From positions 1 through 32,210 of the forward strand of contig JAJDOI010000107.1 in NCBI GenBank assembly GCA_022340245.1: a stretch of 32,210 nucleotides of DNA, in the 5' to 3' direction. The notes below the pieces were generated by a model. The model had not been told where the DNA came from. It searched no databases and was given only the letters and a program-made list of their open reading frames with translations. The number at the start of each line of letters is the position of its first letter. Position 1 is the stretch's first letter. Shown here one piece after another: positions 22,935 to 30,880 of this stretch. A program made the translations under genes and the position numbers. Origin of the DNA: Thiogranum sp. (lineage in GTDB: Bacteria; Pseudomonadota; Gammaproteobacteria; DSM-19610).

Positions 22935-25900
22935 CAGCGCCGTTGTTGCCCGCCAGGCATGAGCGGGGCGCCATCGCCTGGATGGTGCACAACCGGGTCG
23001 CGCCCAACCTGCTGATGCTGGTGCTGCTGCTGGGCGGCCTGTTTATGGCCAACAACATCAAGAAGGAAGTGTTTCCCGATTTCGACCTCGATGCCGTCAA
23101 TGTCACCGTGGCTTACCCGGGCGCGAGTCCGGAAGAAGTGGAGCAGGGCATCGTACTGGCTGTGGAAGATGCCATCAGCGGTATCGAGGGTATCGACGAA
23201 GTCCGCTCCACCGCCAACGAAGGCAGCGCGCGCATCACCGCCGACCTGCTCGACAACGCGGACGCGCAAAAGACCTACCAGGAAATCCAGCAGGAAATCG
23301 ACCGCATCACCACCTTTCCCGAGGACGCCGAACGGCCGCAGGTAAACCTGGCCACCCATCGCCGCCTGGTGCAGGCGGTCGTCATTTACGGCAAGGTCGA
23401 AGAGCGCGTGCTGCGCGAGCTGGCCGAGCAGCTGCGTGACCGGCTGCTGCAGAACCCGGGCATCACCCAGGTTGAACTCGTGGGGGTGCGCAACTATGAA
23501 ATCCACGTGGAGGTCAGCCGCGAAACCCTGCGCCGCTATGGGCTCACGCTCACGCAAATCGCCGACACCATCGATAACGCCACCGTGGAGATCCCCGGCG
23601 GCAGCGTCAAGACCAGTGCCGGCGAAATCCTGTTGCGGGTCAAGCAGCGCAGCGACTGGGCCCGTCAGTTCGCGCGGATTCCGGTCATCACCACGCGCGC
23701 CGGCGCGGTGCTGCGGCTGGGTGATATCGCCAGTGTCAGGGAAGGCTTCGACGACAGCGACCGCGAGCGCAGCTTCAACGGCGAGCCGGCGGCGAGTCTG
23801 GAGGTCTACCGGGTCGGCGAGCAGACGCCCGTCGGGGTCGCCCGCGCGGTACGCGAGACGCTGGCCGAGCTGCAGCCGGAGCTGCCGCAGGGCATCCACA
23901 CTGCGATCAACATCGACCAGTCGAAAATCTATCAGCAGCGCCTCGAACTGTTGCTGACCAACGGGTTCATGGGACTGTTTCTGGTCCTGTTGCTGCTGGG
24001 GCTGTTCCTGGAATTCAAACTGGCGTTCTGGGTCACCATGGGCATTCCGACGGCGTTTCTTGGCGCCTTTCTGTTTCTGCCCGGACTGGGCGTGTCCATC
24101 AACATGGTCTCCATGTTCGCGTTCATTATTGCGCTCGGCATTGTCGTCGACGACGCCATCATTGCCGGCGAGAACATCTACGAATACCGCCAGCGCGGCA
24201 TGAATTTTATCGACGCTGCCATACAGGGCGCCCGTGACGTCGCGCTGCCCGTCAGTTTCAGTATTCTCACCAACATCGTGGCCTTCATGCCGCTGTATTT
24301 CGTGCCCGGTATGGTGGGCAAGCTGTTCGCGATCTTTCCCATCGTGGTGGGCAGTGTCTTCATGCTGTCGTGGGTCGAGGCACTGTTTGTATTGCCGTCC
24401 CACGTGGCGCATACCCGCGAAGGCGGCGTGACCGGACCCGGGCACTGGTTGCACGTGCGCCAGCAGGTGTTCAGTCACTGGGTGCGGCATTTCATCCGCG
24501 ACCGCTATGGTCCTGCGCTGGTGTTTGCGCTGCGCAACCGCTATCTCACCCTGGCCGTGGGCGTGGCGATTTTCATAACCGCCATCGGCTACGTGGCCAG
24601 CGGACGCATGGGTTTCGTGCTGATGCCGGTGACCGAATCGGATCGCGCGGTGGTTACCGCGAAACTGCCCTACGGCAGTCCGATGTCGACGGCCGAGCAG
24701 GTACGCGACCGCCTGTTGGCCGCGGCCGACGCGGTGGTGGGCGAACACGGAGGCAAACGCCTGTCGGACGGCGTGCTGGCGGACATCGATAACAACACCG
24801 TTACCATCACCTTGTATCTTACCGACCCGAAGGTGCGCCCGCTGACGACGGGCGAAGTCACCCGGCAGTGGCGCGAACGCGTCGGCACCGTGCCCGGCGT
24901 GGAGTCGCTGCGCTTTGAGTCCGACCGGGGCGGGCCGGCATCGGGCGCGGCGCTGACCGTGGAACTGAGCCACCGAGATGTGGGTAAGCTGGACAAGGCC
25001 AGCGCCGCGCTCGCCCAGGCGCTGGAGCAGTTTCCCAATGCCAAGGACGTGGACGACGGCTTTTCACCCGGCAAGCAGCAACTGGATTTCAAAATGCTGC
25101 CTGCGGGTCGCAGCCTTGGCCTGACGGCGCGCGATGTGGCGCGACAGGTGCGCAACGCTTTCTTCGGCGCCGAGGCCTTGCGTCAGCAGCGCGGGCGCAA
25201 TGAAGTGAAGGTATACGTGCGCCTGCCCGAAGCGCAGCGCAGCAGTGAATACGACATCGAGCAGCTGCTCATTCATACTGCCGGCGGCGGCGAAGTGCCG
25301 TTGCGCCAGGTGGCGCAGGTGAGCCGCAGCCGCGCCTATACCAGTATCGACCGCCGCGACGGTCGCCGTGCCGTGTCGGTCACCGCCGACGTGGTGCCAC
25401 GCAAGGCGGCGACCGGGATACTGGCGTCCATCAAGGCCGATACCCTGCCGCAGCTGGCGCGCGATTATCCAGGTCTGAGTTACAGTTTCGAGGGCCAGCA
25501 GGCCGATATGCGCGATGCACTTGCGAGCCTGGGCGAAAGTTTCCTCATCGCCCTGCTGGTGATTTATGTCCTGTTGGCGATCCCGTTTCGCAGCTACGTG
25601 CAGCCGGCTATCGTCATGGTCGCGATACCGTTCGGCGTGGTCGGCGCAGTGCTGGGACATATTATTATGGGCTACAGCCTGAGCATCATCAGCATGATGG
25701 GCCTGGTGGCGCTGGCGGGGGTGGTGGTGAACGACTCGCTGGTGCTGCTCGACTACGCCAACCGTTTGCGCGCCGAGGGGCAGAGCGCTTTCGAGGCCAT
25801 CAGCAACGCCGGGGTGCGCCGTTTCCGGCCGATTCTGCTGACCACGCTGACGACGTTCGGTGGCCTGGCGCCAATGATTTTCGAAAGTTCGCGCCAGGCG

Positions 25901-26071
25901 CGTTTCATGATTCCCATGGCGATCTCTCTCGGCTACGGTATCCTGTTCGCGACCCTGATCACCCTGTTTCTGGTGCCGAGCCTGTACCTGGTGCTCGAAG
26001 ACCTGAGCCTGCGTGTGGCGCGCGGCAAGCGGAAAATCCTGCCCGCCGCGGCGGGCGTTGAATCAGAGTGA
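22931..26071 (+). CDS. RND efflux permease, system D (HAE-type, variant relay)
   Basis: Inner-membrane RND pump of 1046 residues, last gene of the tetR-omf-adaptor-permease operon. It starts with an unusual 15-residue cytoplasmic lead before HNRVAPNLLMLVLLLGG. The porter opening is KKEVFPDFDLDAVNVTVAYPG. TM4 reads IALGIVVDDAIIAGENIYEYR with Asp 407-408, the same numbering as AcrB. In TM10 the segment is GVVVNDSLVLLDYANR, so the AcrB relay lysine is replaced by Asn 934 followed by Asp 935. This places it in an HAE branch distinct from systems A and B. The substrate is unknown. A decayed copy of its last 35 codons plus downstream DNA lies 355 bp further on. Confidence 0.95.
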   Translation: MTAPLLPARHERGAIAWMVHNRVAPNLLMLVLLLGGLFMANNIKKEVFPDFDLDAVNVTVAYPGASPEEVEQGIVLAVEDAISGIEGIDEVRSTANEGSARITADLLDNADAQKTYQEIQQEIDRITTFPEDAERPQVNLATHRRLVQAVVIYGKVEERVLRELAEQLRDRLLQNPGITQVELVGVRNYEIHVEVSRETLRRYGLTLTQIADTIDNATVEIPGGSVKTSAGEILLRVKQRSDWARQFARIPVITTRAGAVLRLGDIASVREGFDDSDRERSFNGEPAASLEVYRVGEQTPVGVARAVRETLAELQPELPQGIHTAINIDQSKIYQQRLELLLTNGFMGLFLVLLLLGLFLEFKLAFWVTMGIPTAFLGAFLFLPGLGVSINMVSMFAFIIALGIVVDDAIIAGENIYEYRQRGMNFIDAAIQGARDVALPVSFSILTNIVAFMPLYFVPGMVGKLFAIFPIVVGSVFMLSWVEALFVLPSHVAHTREGGVTGPGHWLHVRQQVFSHWVRHFIRDRYGPALVFALRNRYLTLAVGVAIFITAIGYVASGRMGFVLMPVTESDRAVVTAKLPYGSPMSTAEQVRDRLLAAADAVVGEHGGKRLSDGVLADIDNNTVTITLYLTDPKVRPLTTGEVTRQWRERVGTVPGVESLRFESDRGGPASGAALTVELSHRDVGKLDKASAALAQALEQFPNAKDVDDGFSPGKQQLDFKMLPAGRSLGLTARDVARQVRNAFFGAEALRQQRGRNEVKVYVRLPEAQRSSEYDIEQLLIHTAGGGEVPLRQVAQVSRSRAYTSIDRRDGRRAVSVTADVVPRKAATGILASIKADTLPQLARDYPGLSYSFEGQQADMRDALASLGESFLIALLVIYVLLAIPFRSYVQPAIVMVAIPFGVVGAVLGHIIMGYSLSIISMMGLVALAGVVVNDSLVLLDYANRLRAEGQSAFEAISNAGVRRFRPILLTTLTTFGGLAPMIFESSRQARFMIPMAISLGYGILFATLITLFLVPSLYLVLEDLSLRVARGKRKILPAAAGVESE

Positions 26072-26199
26072 TGCGGGGGGGCTGCGAGCCGGTCGCCGGC
26101 GCGGCGGGCCGGGGGCGGATATTTTCCCGGCAAGGCGCGTCGAGTGTGTATAACAGTGATAAAAGCGTGCCGCGCGAGACGCGCTGGTCAGAGCACGCG
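25966..26199 (+). repeat. Imperfect direct repeat, copy 1 (permease 3' end and flank)
   Basis: The 3' end of the system D permease gene plus about 125 bases beyond its stop recurs at 26321-26563. Shared landmarks are GTTTCTGGTGCC, GTGCTCGAAGACCTGAGCCTG, ATATTTTC, GCGTGCCGCGCG (26165-26176) and GCGCTG..CAGAGCA. The first 110 bases differ at roughly 16 positions. The flank diverges more and carries small indels. Confidence 0.8.
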
Positions 26200-26235
26200 C
26201 CTTGCGGTCGCGGGTTTGGATAGACCGGTGAGGAG

Positions 26236-26267
26236 GTAGGTTGGGCTGAGCGCGGCGAAGCCCAACG
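26236..26267 (+). repeat. REP element, left member of an inverted pair
   Basis: A GTAG head, TTGGGCT and AGCCCAA arms and a GC-rich loop, the same family as the copy at 11251. Together with the inverted copy at 26284-26313 it forms a REPIN/BIME-like unit with a spacer of about 16 bases. The unit lies exactly between the two copies of the permease 3' end. Confidence 0.8.
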
Positions 26268-26283
26268 GTCAACCGCCCGGTGT

Positions 26284-26313
26284 CGGGCTTCGCAGCGCTC
26301 AGCCCAGCCTACG
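26284..26313 (-). repeat. REP element, right (inverted) member of the pair
   Basis: Read on the minus strand it begins CGTAGGCTGGGCTGAGC and continues to GAAGCCC, matching the left member with a few substitutions. It ends eight bases before copy 2 of the permease tail begins. Confidence 0.78.
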
Positions 26314-26320
26314 TAACTGT

Positions 26321-26563
26321 GTTTCTGGTGCCCAGCTTGTACCCGGTGCTCGAAGACCTGAGCCTGCGCCTCGCAGGCGGGAATCGGAAATTCCTGCCTG
26401 CCGCGGCAGGCGTCGACTCCACGGGAGTTGGCGGGTGCTGTCCGCCCGGTGGACGCCGCCAGGGTGAATATTTTCGTGCCAAGCGGCATCAACCCTGTAT
26501 AGCAGCCAGAAATGCGTGCCGCGCGGGCGGGGGCCCGGTGTCGTGCGCTGAGCAGAGCAGGCG
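26321..26563 (+). pseudogene. Decayed duplicate of the RND permease 3' end
   Basis: Translation in the original frame gives VFLVPSLYPVLEDLSLRLAG and a following KFLPAAAGV, nearly the same as the system D permease C-terminus (LFLVPSLYLVLEDLSLR, KILPAAAGV). There is no gene body upstream: the similarity starts abruptly beside a REP element. The original stop is lost and similarity continues about 125 bases into what is 3' flank in copy 1. It is either the tail of a second permease gene whose body was deleted or a partial tandem duplication that has since diverged. Apart from this, the two direct-repeat copies and the REPs, 26072-26662 holds no gene. Confidence 0.75.
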
Positions 26564-26605
26564 TCCGTCCAGGCCGTTTCCAGGTGCCGGGCGCCGCGGC
26601 TGGCT

Positions 26606-26640
26606 GCAATATAAATTACTGTATATAAAATAAAAATATG
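26606..26640 (+). promoter_or_regulatory. AT-rich promoter candidate for the AAA+ gene
   Basis: A 35-base AT-rich island (26606-26640) in very GC-rich DNA ends 22 bases before the AAA+ start codon and includes TATATAAAA (26622-26630) as a possible -10. No convincing -35 was found. It is the only obvious promoter-like sequence in the gap. Confidence 0.4.
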
Positions 26641-26662
26641 TAATGTTGTCGGGGGACGCGCG

Positions 26663-28321
26663 ATGTACGAACAATTCTATGGGTTCAGCTCGGCGCCGTT
26701 TGCGCATCAGCCGGCGGCCGGTGGGTACGATTTCTGTGAACATCAACGGCAGATTCTGGACAGTCTCGAAACCCGGTTCAGGCAGGGGCGTTGTGTGTGC
26801 CTGTTGCAGGGAGTGGCCGGGGTTGGAAAATCCACCCTGGTCGAGGCGCTAACCGAGGCGCTGGGCGACAGCGTCGCTGTGTCCGTCGTCGACGCGGCAC
26901 AGGCTACGGCCGGCGTACCGCTGGCGGCCCGGTGGCTGAACGATGCCGGGGTGGCGTGCACCGCCGACACGGAGGCCGCGATTATCAAGTATCTCGCGGC
27001 ATACCGGCGGACGCTTTCCGAAGCGGGCCGACGCGCCCTGCTGGTGGTCGACAACGCCGACCGACTCACGGCGGGCGATTGCCGGATGCTGGACGCGCTG
27101 GTGGAGGGCGATGCCGAGCCGTCGGTGCAGCTGCTGCTGGTCACCGCACAGTCCGACCGTGTGCCGGGCTCCGAAGAACCGGCGTGCGCCGCTCTGGCGC
27201 AGCGTATCGTCGAACATTACACGCTGCTGCCGCTCAGTCCCATGGAGACCGACGACTACATCCGCCAGCGCCTCGTGCAGGCCGACGGCTCGCCTGAACT
27301 GTTCACACCGACGGCGAGCGCCGCGGTGTTCCGCTACAGCCAGGGTCTGCCGCGTTTGGTCAATCGTGTCTGTGACCTGGCGTTGGTCTACGGGTTTTCG
27401 CGCCAGAGCGCGCTCATCGACGAGCGAACCATGGAGTTCGTGCTGAACGACCGCTGGGGTGGCAGCCAGAAGCGGGAGTCCATCAGTGAATTTTCCGCCA
27501 GGTCGCTTCCCCAGGCGCCAGCAGACAGCAGCCCTGTGGCGTTACGACAGCCCGCGCAACTCTCCGAGACCTCCCAGGGAAACGCGCAGCTGGCGCGGCA
27601 ACTGGTCGAACTGCTGAAGAAGGGCGGCACCGGCAGCGAACCGGCGCCGCGGCCGGTCAGCGAACGCGACATGTACGACTTCATCCGCCTGTCGTTGCGC
27701 TACCACCAGCGGCATGTGGAGCGCTTCGTGCTGGGTATCGTGGTGGGGGTGGCGCTGCTTGCGGCAGGCGGCCTGTGGACCCTGATCACCTGGCAGAACG
27801 ACCAGTTGATGCCTTCGGCGGCTGCCTCCAGCACGCCCGTGGACACCGGCGGCCGGGATGCCGGTCTGGCGCCGGTGCAGGCTGGCGCGGATTACGCGGC
27901 GGTGCGCCCGCCGGTCGCGGCAAACACCGCGGTCATCCCGTCGCCCGCGCAAGCGGCGAGCGTGGCCTCGCCAGACCCGGTGCCCCCGGCCACGCCACCG
28001 GTGCAGCCGCAGCCCGCCGTTCAGGCAACTGCCACAGCGGCGCTTCCGGCAGCCGAACCGCCGACGCCCGCGCCGTCCCTTGTCAAGGCGCAGAATCGCG
28101 CCCTGGAGCGCGAGCAGCAGAAGCTCGAGCGTGAACGCCAACGGTTGAAGAAGCAGATTGCCTCCGAGCGTGCCGAGCGTGAGCGGCTCAAGGAGCAGAG
28201 CGAACGGGAACGGGAGCGGGTGCGCAAGGCACAGTTGTTAATCGAGGATGCGCGCAAGAGTACCCGTACAGCGTGGGACCGCATCAACACCGACACGCCG
28301 GAGGCCTTTCCTGAGCAATAG
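26663..28321 (+). CDS. ExeA/GspA-like AAA+ ATPase with membrane segment and coiled-coil tail
   Basis: A protein of 552 residues. The N-terminal part (1-270) resembles ExeA/GspA/MshM ATPases: MYEQFYGFSSAPF opening, Walker A GVAGVGKST (50-58), Walker B LLVVDNAD (127-133) and a helical lid with YSQGLPRLVNRVCDLAL. A single membrane helix lies at about 355-376 (FVLGIVVGVALLAAGGLW). A Pro/Ala-rich spacer (about 380-475) and a highly charged coiled coil (about 476-535) rich in Glu/Arg heptads follow. ExeA-type proteins normally carry a peptidoglycan-binding domain after the membrane helix, and relatives such as DamX carry SPOR. Neither is seen here. The topology predicts a cytoplasmic ATPase and a periplasmic rod. 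No secretion or pilus genes are adjacent. GGGGGA precedes the ATG. The role is unknown. Confidence 0.8.
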   Translation: MYEQFYGFSSAPFAHQPAAGGYDFCEHQRQILDSLETRFRQGRCVCLLQGVAGVGKSTLVEALTEALGDSVAVSVVDAAQATAGVPLAARWLNDAGVACTADTEAAIIKYLAAYRRTLSEAGRRALLVVDNADRLTAGDCRMLDALVEGDAEPSVQLLLVTAQSDRVPGSEEPACAALAQRIVEHYTLLPLSPMETDDYIRQRLVQADGSPELFTPTASAAVFRYSQGLPRLVNRVCDLALVYGFSRQSALIDERTMEFVLNDRWGGSQKRESISEFSARSLPQAPADSSPVALRQPAQLSETSQGNAQLARQLVELLKKGGTGSEPAPRPVSERDMYDFIRLSLRYHQRHVERFVLGIVVGVALLAAGGLWTLITWQNDQLMPSAAASSTPVDTGGRDAGLAPVQAGADYAAVRPPVAANTAVIPSPAQAASVASPDPVPPATPPVQPQPAVQATATAALPAAEPPTPAPSLVKAQNRALEREQQKLERERQRLKKQIASERAERERLKEQSERERERVRKAQLLIEDARKSTRTAWDRINTDTPEAFPEQ

Positions 28322-28324
28322 AAG

Positions 28325-28549
28325 CTAGTCCAGTGCCGGGCCCAGGATGAAGTCGACCGTCTCGAATCCATGGTCTTCGAGCACCGCGGCAATGTCGTCC
28401 CAGTCATAGTCGGGGTTTTCTTCCTCCAGTTTGCCGATCAGACCGGTAACGTGCCGGAAGACTTCATGCTCTTCGTAATCTTCGGGTATGCGAACCAGGC
28501 GGATTGCGACAGGGTCCGTGGCCGGTAAAATCATGAATGTGTCATTCAT
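28325..28549 (-). CDS. Small acidic hypothetical protein
   Basis: A 74-residue acidic protein with no signal peptide or membrane segment, not assigned to a family. It opens with MNDTFMILPATDP and has a central Glu-rich helix (EDYEEHEVFRHVTGLIGKLE). It ends with a DWDDIAAVLEDHGFETVDF region that looks like a compact alpha/beta fold. ATG 28549 was chosen because GGAG stands six bases upstream. An ATG at 28570 lacks such a site. It ends three bases from the AAA+ gene stop (convergent) and is divergent from the DsrE-family gene. Confidence 0.65.
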   Translation of the reverse strand: MNDTFMILPATDPVAIRLVRIPEDYEEHEVFRHVTGLIGKLEEENPDYDWDDIAAVLEDHGFETVDFILGPALD

Positions 28550-28624
28550 CACTTTCTCCACTCGTGACATTCTGGTTCAGATGCTGAAGGATAGTCGTCG
28601 ACCGCTCTGGTCGGCCGTGCCTCA

Positions 28625-28640
28625 GGAATAATCTTATTCC
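28625..28640. promoter_or_regulatory. Palindrome GGAATAATCTTATTCC in a divergent promoter region
   Basis: Seven-base perfect arms GGAATAA and TTATTCC around a TC centre. It sits 42 bases before the DsrE-family ATG and 76 bases before the divergent small gene. It looks like a dimeric regulator operator and was not matched to a known factor. The rest of 28550-28681 is plain promoter-size spacer. Confidence 0.5.
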
Positions 28641-28681
28641 GGATGCGTCCCTTAGTCATGTTCTGTTTTGGAGGATATCCT

Positions 28682-29161
28682 ATGTTGCGTCATATCACCC
28701 TGTTGCTGCTCGGTTGCGGTCTGCTGGTTTCCACGGCGATGGCCGCGAACAATGCACCCTGGGGGCATGCAGAGGTGACGCCGACCAAGTACAAGCCGAT
28801 GAAAGTTGTCTACGATGTCACCACCGGCGACCAGGCCGAGCTGGAACACGTGCTCGACCGGGTCAGTTATCTGAGCAAGATCACCGGCGCCGATCCCTTC
28901 GAACAATCCATCGTACTGGTGTTGCACGGTGAGTCCATCAAGTTCTTCGCCATCAAAAACTTTGCCCGCTACGAGGAGTTGCAGCGTCGCGCGCAGAGTT
29001 TGACCGTCGGCGGCGTGATTCATATCAAGATGTGCAAACTCGCGGCCGAAGGCCAGGGTTTCGGTCCCGAGGATATTCACGGGTTTGTAGAGATGGTGCC
29101 GATGGGGGATGCTGAAATCGTGCGTCTGCAGTATGAAGAGCATCACGCCTATATGCAGTAG
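28682..29161 (+). CDS. Periplasmic DsrE-family protein
   Basis: A protein of 159 residues with a signal peptide (MLRHITLLLLGCGLLVSTAMA, cleavage before ANNAPWG) and a DsrE/DsrF-like alpha/beta domain. The domain features are MKVVYDVTTGDQAELEHVLD, a central strand QSIVLVLHGESIKFFA and a single Cys in HIKMCKLAAEGQGF. Cytoplasmic DsrE relatives carry sulfur on such a Cys. Exported versions are common in gammaproteobacteria but of unknown function, so sulfur handling is only a suggestion. ATG 28682 has GGAGGAT just upstream. A longer frame from 28643 would bury the signal peptide. It converges on the sulfotransferase gene, nine bases away. Confidence 0.85.
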   Translation: MLRHITLLLLGCGLLVSTAMAANNAPWGHAEVTPTKYKPMKVVYDVTTGDQAELEHVLDRVSYLSKITGADPFEQSIVLVLHGESIKFFAIKNFARYEELQRRAQSLTVGGVIHIKMCKLAAEGQGFGPEDIHGFVEMVPMGDAEIVRLQYEEHHAYMQ

Positions 29162-29170
29162 GTCGGCGTG

Positions 29171-30880
29171 TCAGCCGGACACGGCTCCTTCGGCGTTGTC
29201 GTCGGGCCAGCGCAGGCCGCGGTGCAGCGGCTCCAGGTATTTCTCATAGTGTTTCCAGCGCCCGATTGCGCTGGCGTAAATCGGCGTGCGCACCTGCAGG
29301 TCGCTGGAGGTGCGTACCGTCCGGCGTGATTCGAAAAAGCTCAGGCAGTCCGGATCCCAGGGCAGTTCCAGGAAGTCCAGCATCCGGCGTGTTTCGCCTT
29401 CGTGGTCCGCGACCATGGCTTCATAGCTTATGTCGAGGATGCGCTCCGGTATGAGATTTCGCCAATGCGTCATCAGCCGCTCGTACCCGGCGTAGTGGGC
29501 GCCGAGGTGGAACAGATCGTGACTGTAGTCGAGTGCGCCCTGAAACAGCAGGCTGAACTGCGATACGGCATTGTCCAGCGGGTCGCGCCGGCAGTGAATG
29601 ATACGCGCCTGCGGAAACAGCAGGGCAATCAGGCCGATGCGCTCGTAGTTGCCCGGCATCTTGTCGCTGACATAGGTGTACGGCCGATGCTCGGCGAGCA
29701 CGTCGAGATAGTCCAGGTATTTCCCCGCCACCACGTCAATCTGCGCGGCTTGCATCTCCCCAACGCAGGCCGGATAGTCCCGTTCGGAGTGCAGAAAAGC
29801 CGGCAGGTCGTGCTCGGTTTTGACCAGCCATGACAGCTCGCCGGCGCCGTAGATCTGCGGGTGGCTGGCGAGAATCTGTTCGACCAGCGAGGTGCCCGAG
29901 CGCGGCATGCCGACGATGAACAGCGGCTTGCGACTGGAGTTGCCGGCGCCGCTCAGGCTGGCCAGCAAGTCGGCCGAGAAGGTGTCGATCAGCGCGTCGA
30001 CGCGTTCGTGCCAGGCGTGCGGCCGGTAGTGGTGCTTGCTGTTCTCCAGGCTATTACCTGCGGCGTAGTGGCTGAAGGCCTCGTCGTAGCGCTCGCAGTC
30101 CTCGTACATCTTGCCCAGGGCGAAATGCAGGTAACTGCGATCATCGTCGGACGCAGAGGGGTCGTCCAGCAGTTGCTGCAGTCGCTGGAAATCCGCGTGT
30201 TCGGTTGAAGCGTAGCGCTGCAGGCGGGCGAGCATCCAGTGTGCCTGTGCGTCATCGGGCGAAAGTTCCAGCACCCGCTGAAAATAGTGTTTCGCCATGT
30301 CCTTGTCGCCCGCGCCCAGGTAGCCGAACCCGCAGGCGAACTGGCGCCGGGGGTCGTCGGGGCTCAGTTCGGCCGCCCGGCAGTAGTGCTCGTGCGCTTG
30401 CCGGTGCAGGCCGAAGCGCTCGAAGGACAGCGCCACGCCGGTATGCGCGCGCGCGTCGTCGGGATCGAGCTGCACCGCGGCGAGCCCGGCGCGGATGGAC
30501 TCGTCGAGGTGCCCCATTTCCCGGGTCACCTTGCACAGGTCGAGCTGTGCAGGCAGGTAGTCGGGCTTCAGTGCCAGGGCGCGGCGCAGCTCGGCGGCTG
30601 CCTGCGGGAAAAGCGCCTGCAGCGCATAGACCACCGCGAGCCGGGTATGGTACAGGTGGTTGTCCGGGTTGGCGGCAAGCAGGTTTTGCAGAATGGCGGC
30701 GGCGGCTGGCAGGTCGCGGTTCCGCACAGCGACATCGGCCATGAGTTCCTGGGCGCCGGCATTGCCGGGTTTTTTGCTCAGAACGGCACGCAGCAGCGTA
30801 ACTGCTTCCGGCAGCTTGCCGGCCTGGAGCAGGGCGCGCGCGCGATCCAGCTGCTGGGCGACTCTGGGTGGCTTTTTCAT
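29171..30880 (-). CDS. TPR-repeat sulfotransferase
   Basis: A 569-residue two-part protein. Residues about 10-215 contain around six tetratricopeptide repeats (for example AELRRALALKPDYLPAQLDL), and the C-terminal half is a PAPS-dependent sulfotransferase. The 5'-phosphosulfate loop is IVGMPRSGTSLVEQI (322-336), and the 3'-phosphate site is near IIHCRRDPLDNAVSQ (about 425-440). The domain ends with the usual FLELPWDPDCLSFFE region. Proteins of this architecture are frequent in marine proteobacteria. The acceptor (protein, glycan or small molecule) is unknown. The ATG at 30880 overlaps the upstream kinase stop (ATGA), so the two are co-transcribed. No signal peptide is seen. Confidence 0.92.
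   Translation of the reverse strand: MKKPPRVAQQLDRARALLQAGKLPEAVTLLRAVLSKKPGNAGAQELMADVAVRNRDLPAAAAILQNLLAANPDNHLYHTRLAVVYALQALFPQAAAELRRALALKPDYLPAQLDLCKVTREMGHLDESIRAGLAAVQLDPDDARAHTGVALSFERFGLHRQAHEHYCRAAELSPDDPRRQFACGFGYLGAGDKDMAKHYFQRVLELSPDDAQAHWMLARLQRYASTEHADFQRLQQLLDDPSASDDDRSYLHFALGKMYEDCERYDEAFSHYAAGNSLENSKHHYRPHAWHERVDALIDTFSADLLASLSGAGNSSRKPLFIVGMPRSGTSLVEQILASHPQIYGAGELSWLVKTEHDLPAFLHSERDYPACVGEMQAAQIDVVAGKYLDYLDVLAEHRPYTYVSDKMPGNYERIGLIALLFPQARIIHCRRDPLDNAVSQFSLLFQGALDYSHDLFHLGAHYAGYERLMTHWRNLIPERILDISYEAMVADHEGETRRMLDFLELPWDPDCLSFFESRRTVRTSSDLQVRTPIYASAIGRWKHYEKYLEPLHRGLRWPDDNAEGAVSG

Noticed and set aside
26150-26200. Possible structured RNA in the duplicated 3' flank.
   Set aside because: There is only a 7-bp arm pair (GCGCGTC/GACGCGC) about 40 bases apart, and copy 2 does not keep it. 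Shared ancestry explains the similarity.
29167-29183. CGTGTC/GACACG hairpin between the convergent DsrE-family and sulfotransferase genes.
   Set aside because: A six-base stem partly inside coding sequence, with no T-tract on either strand. Terminator function is not supported.
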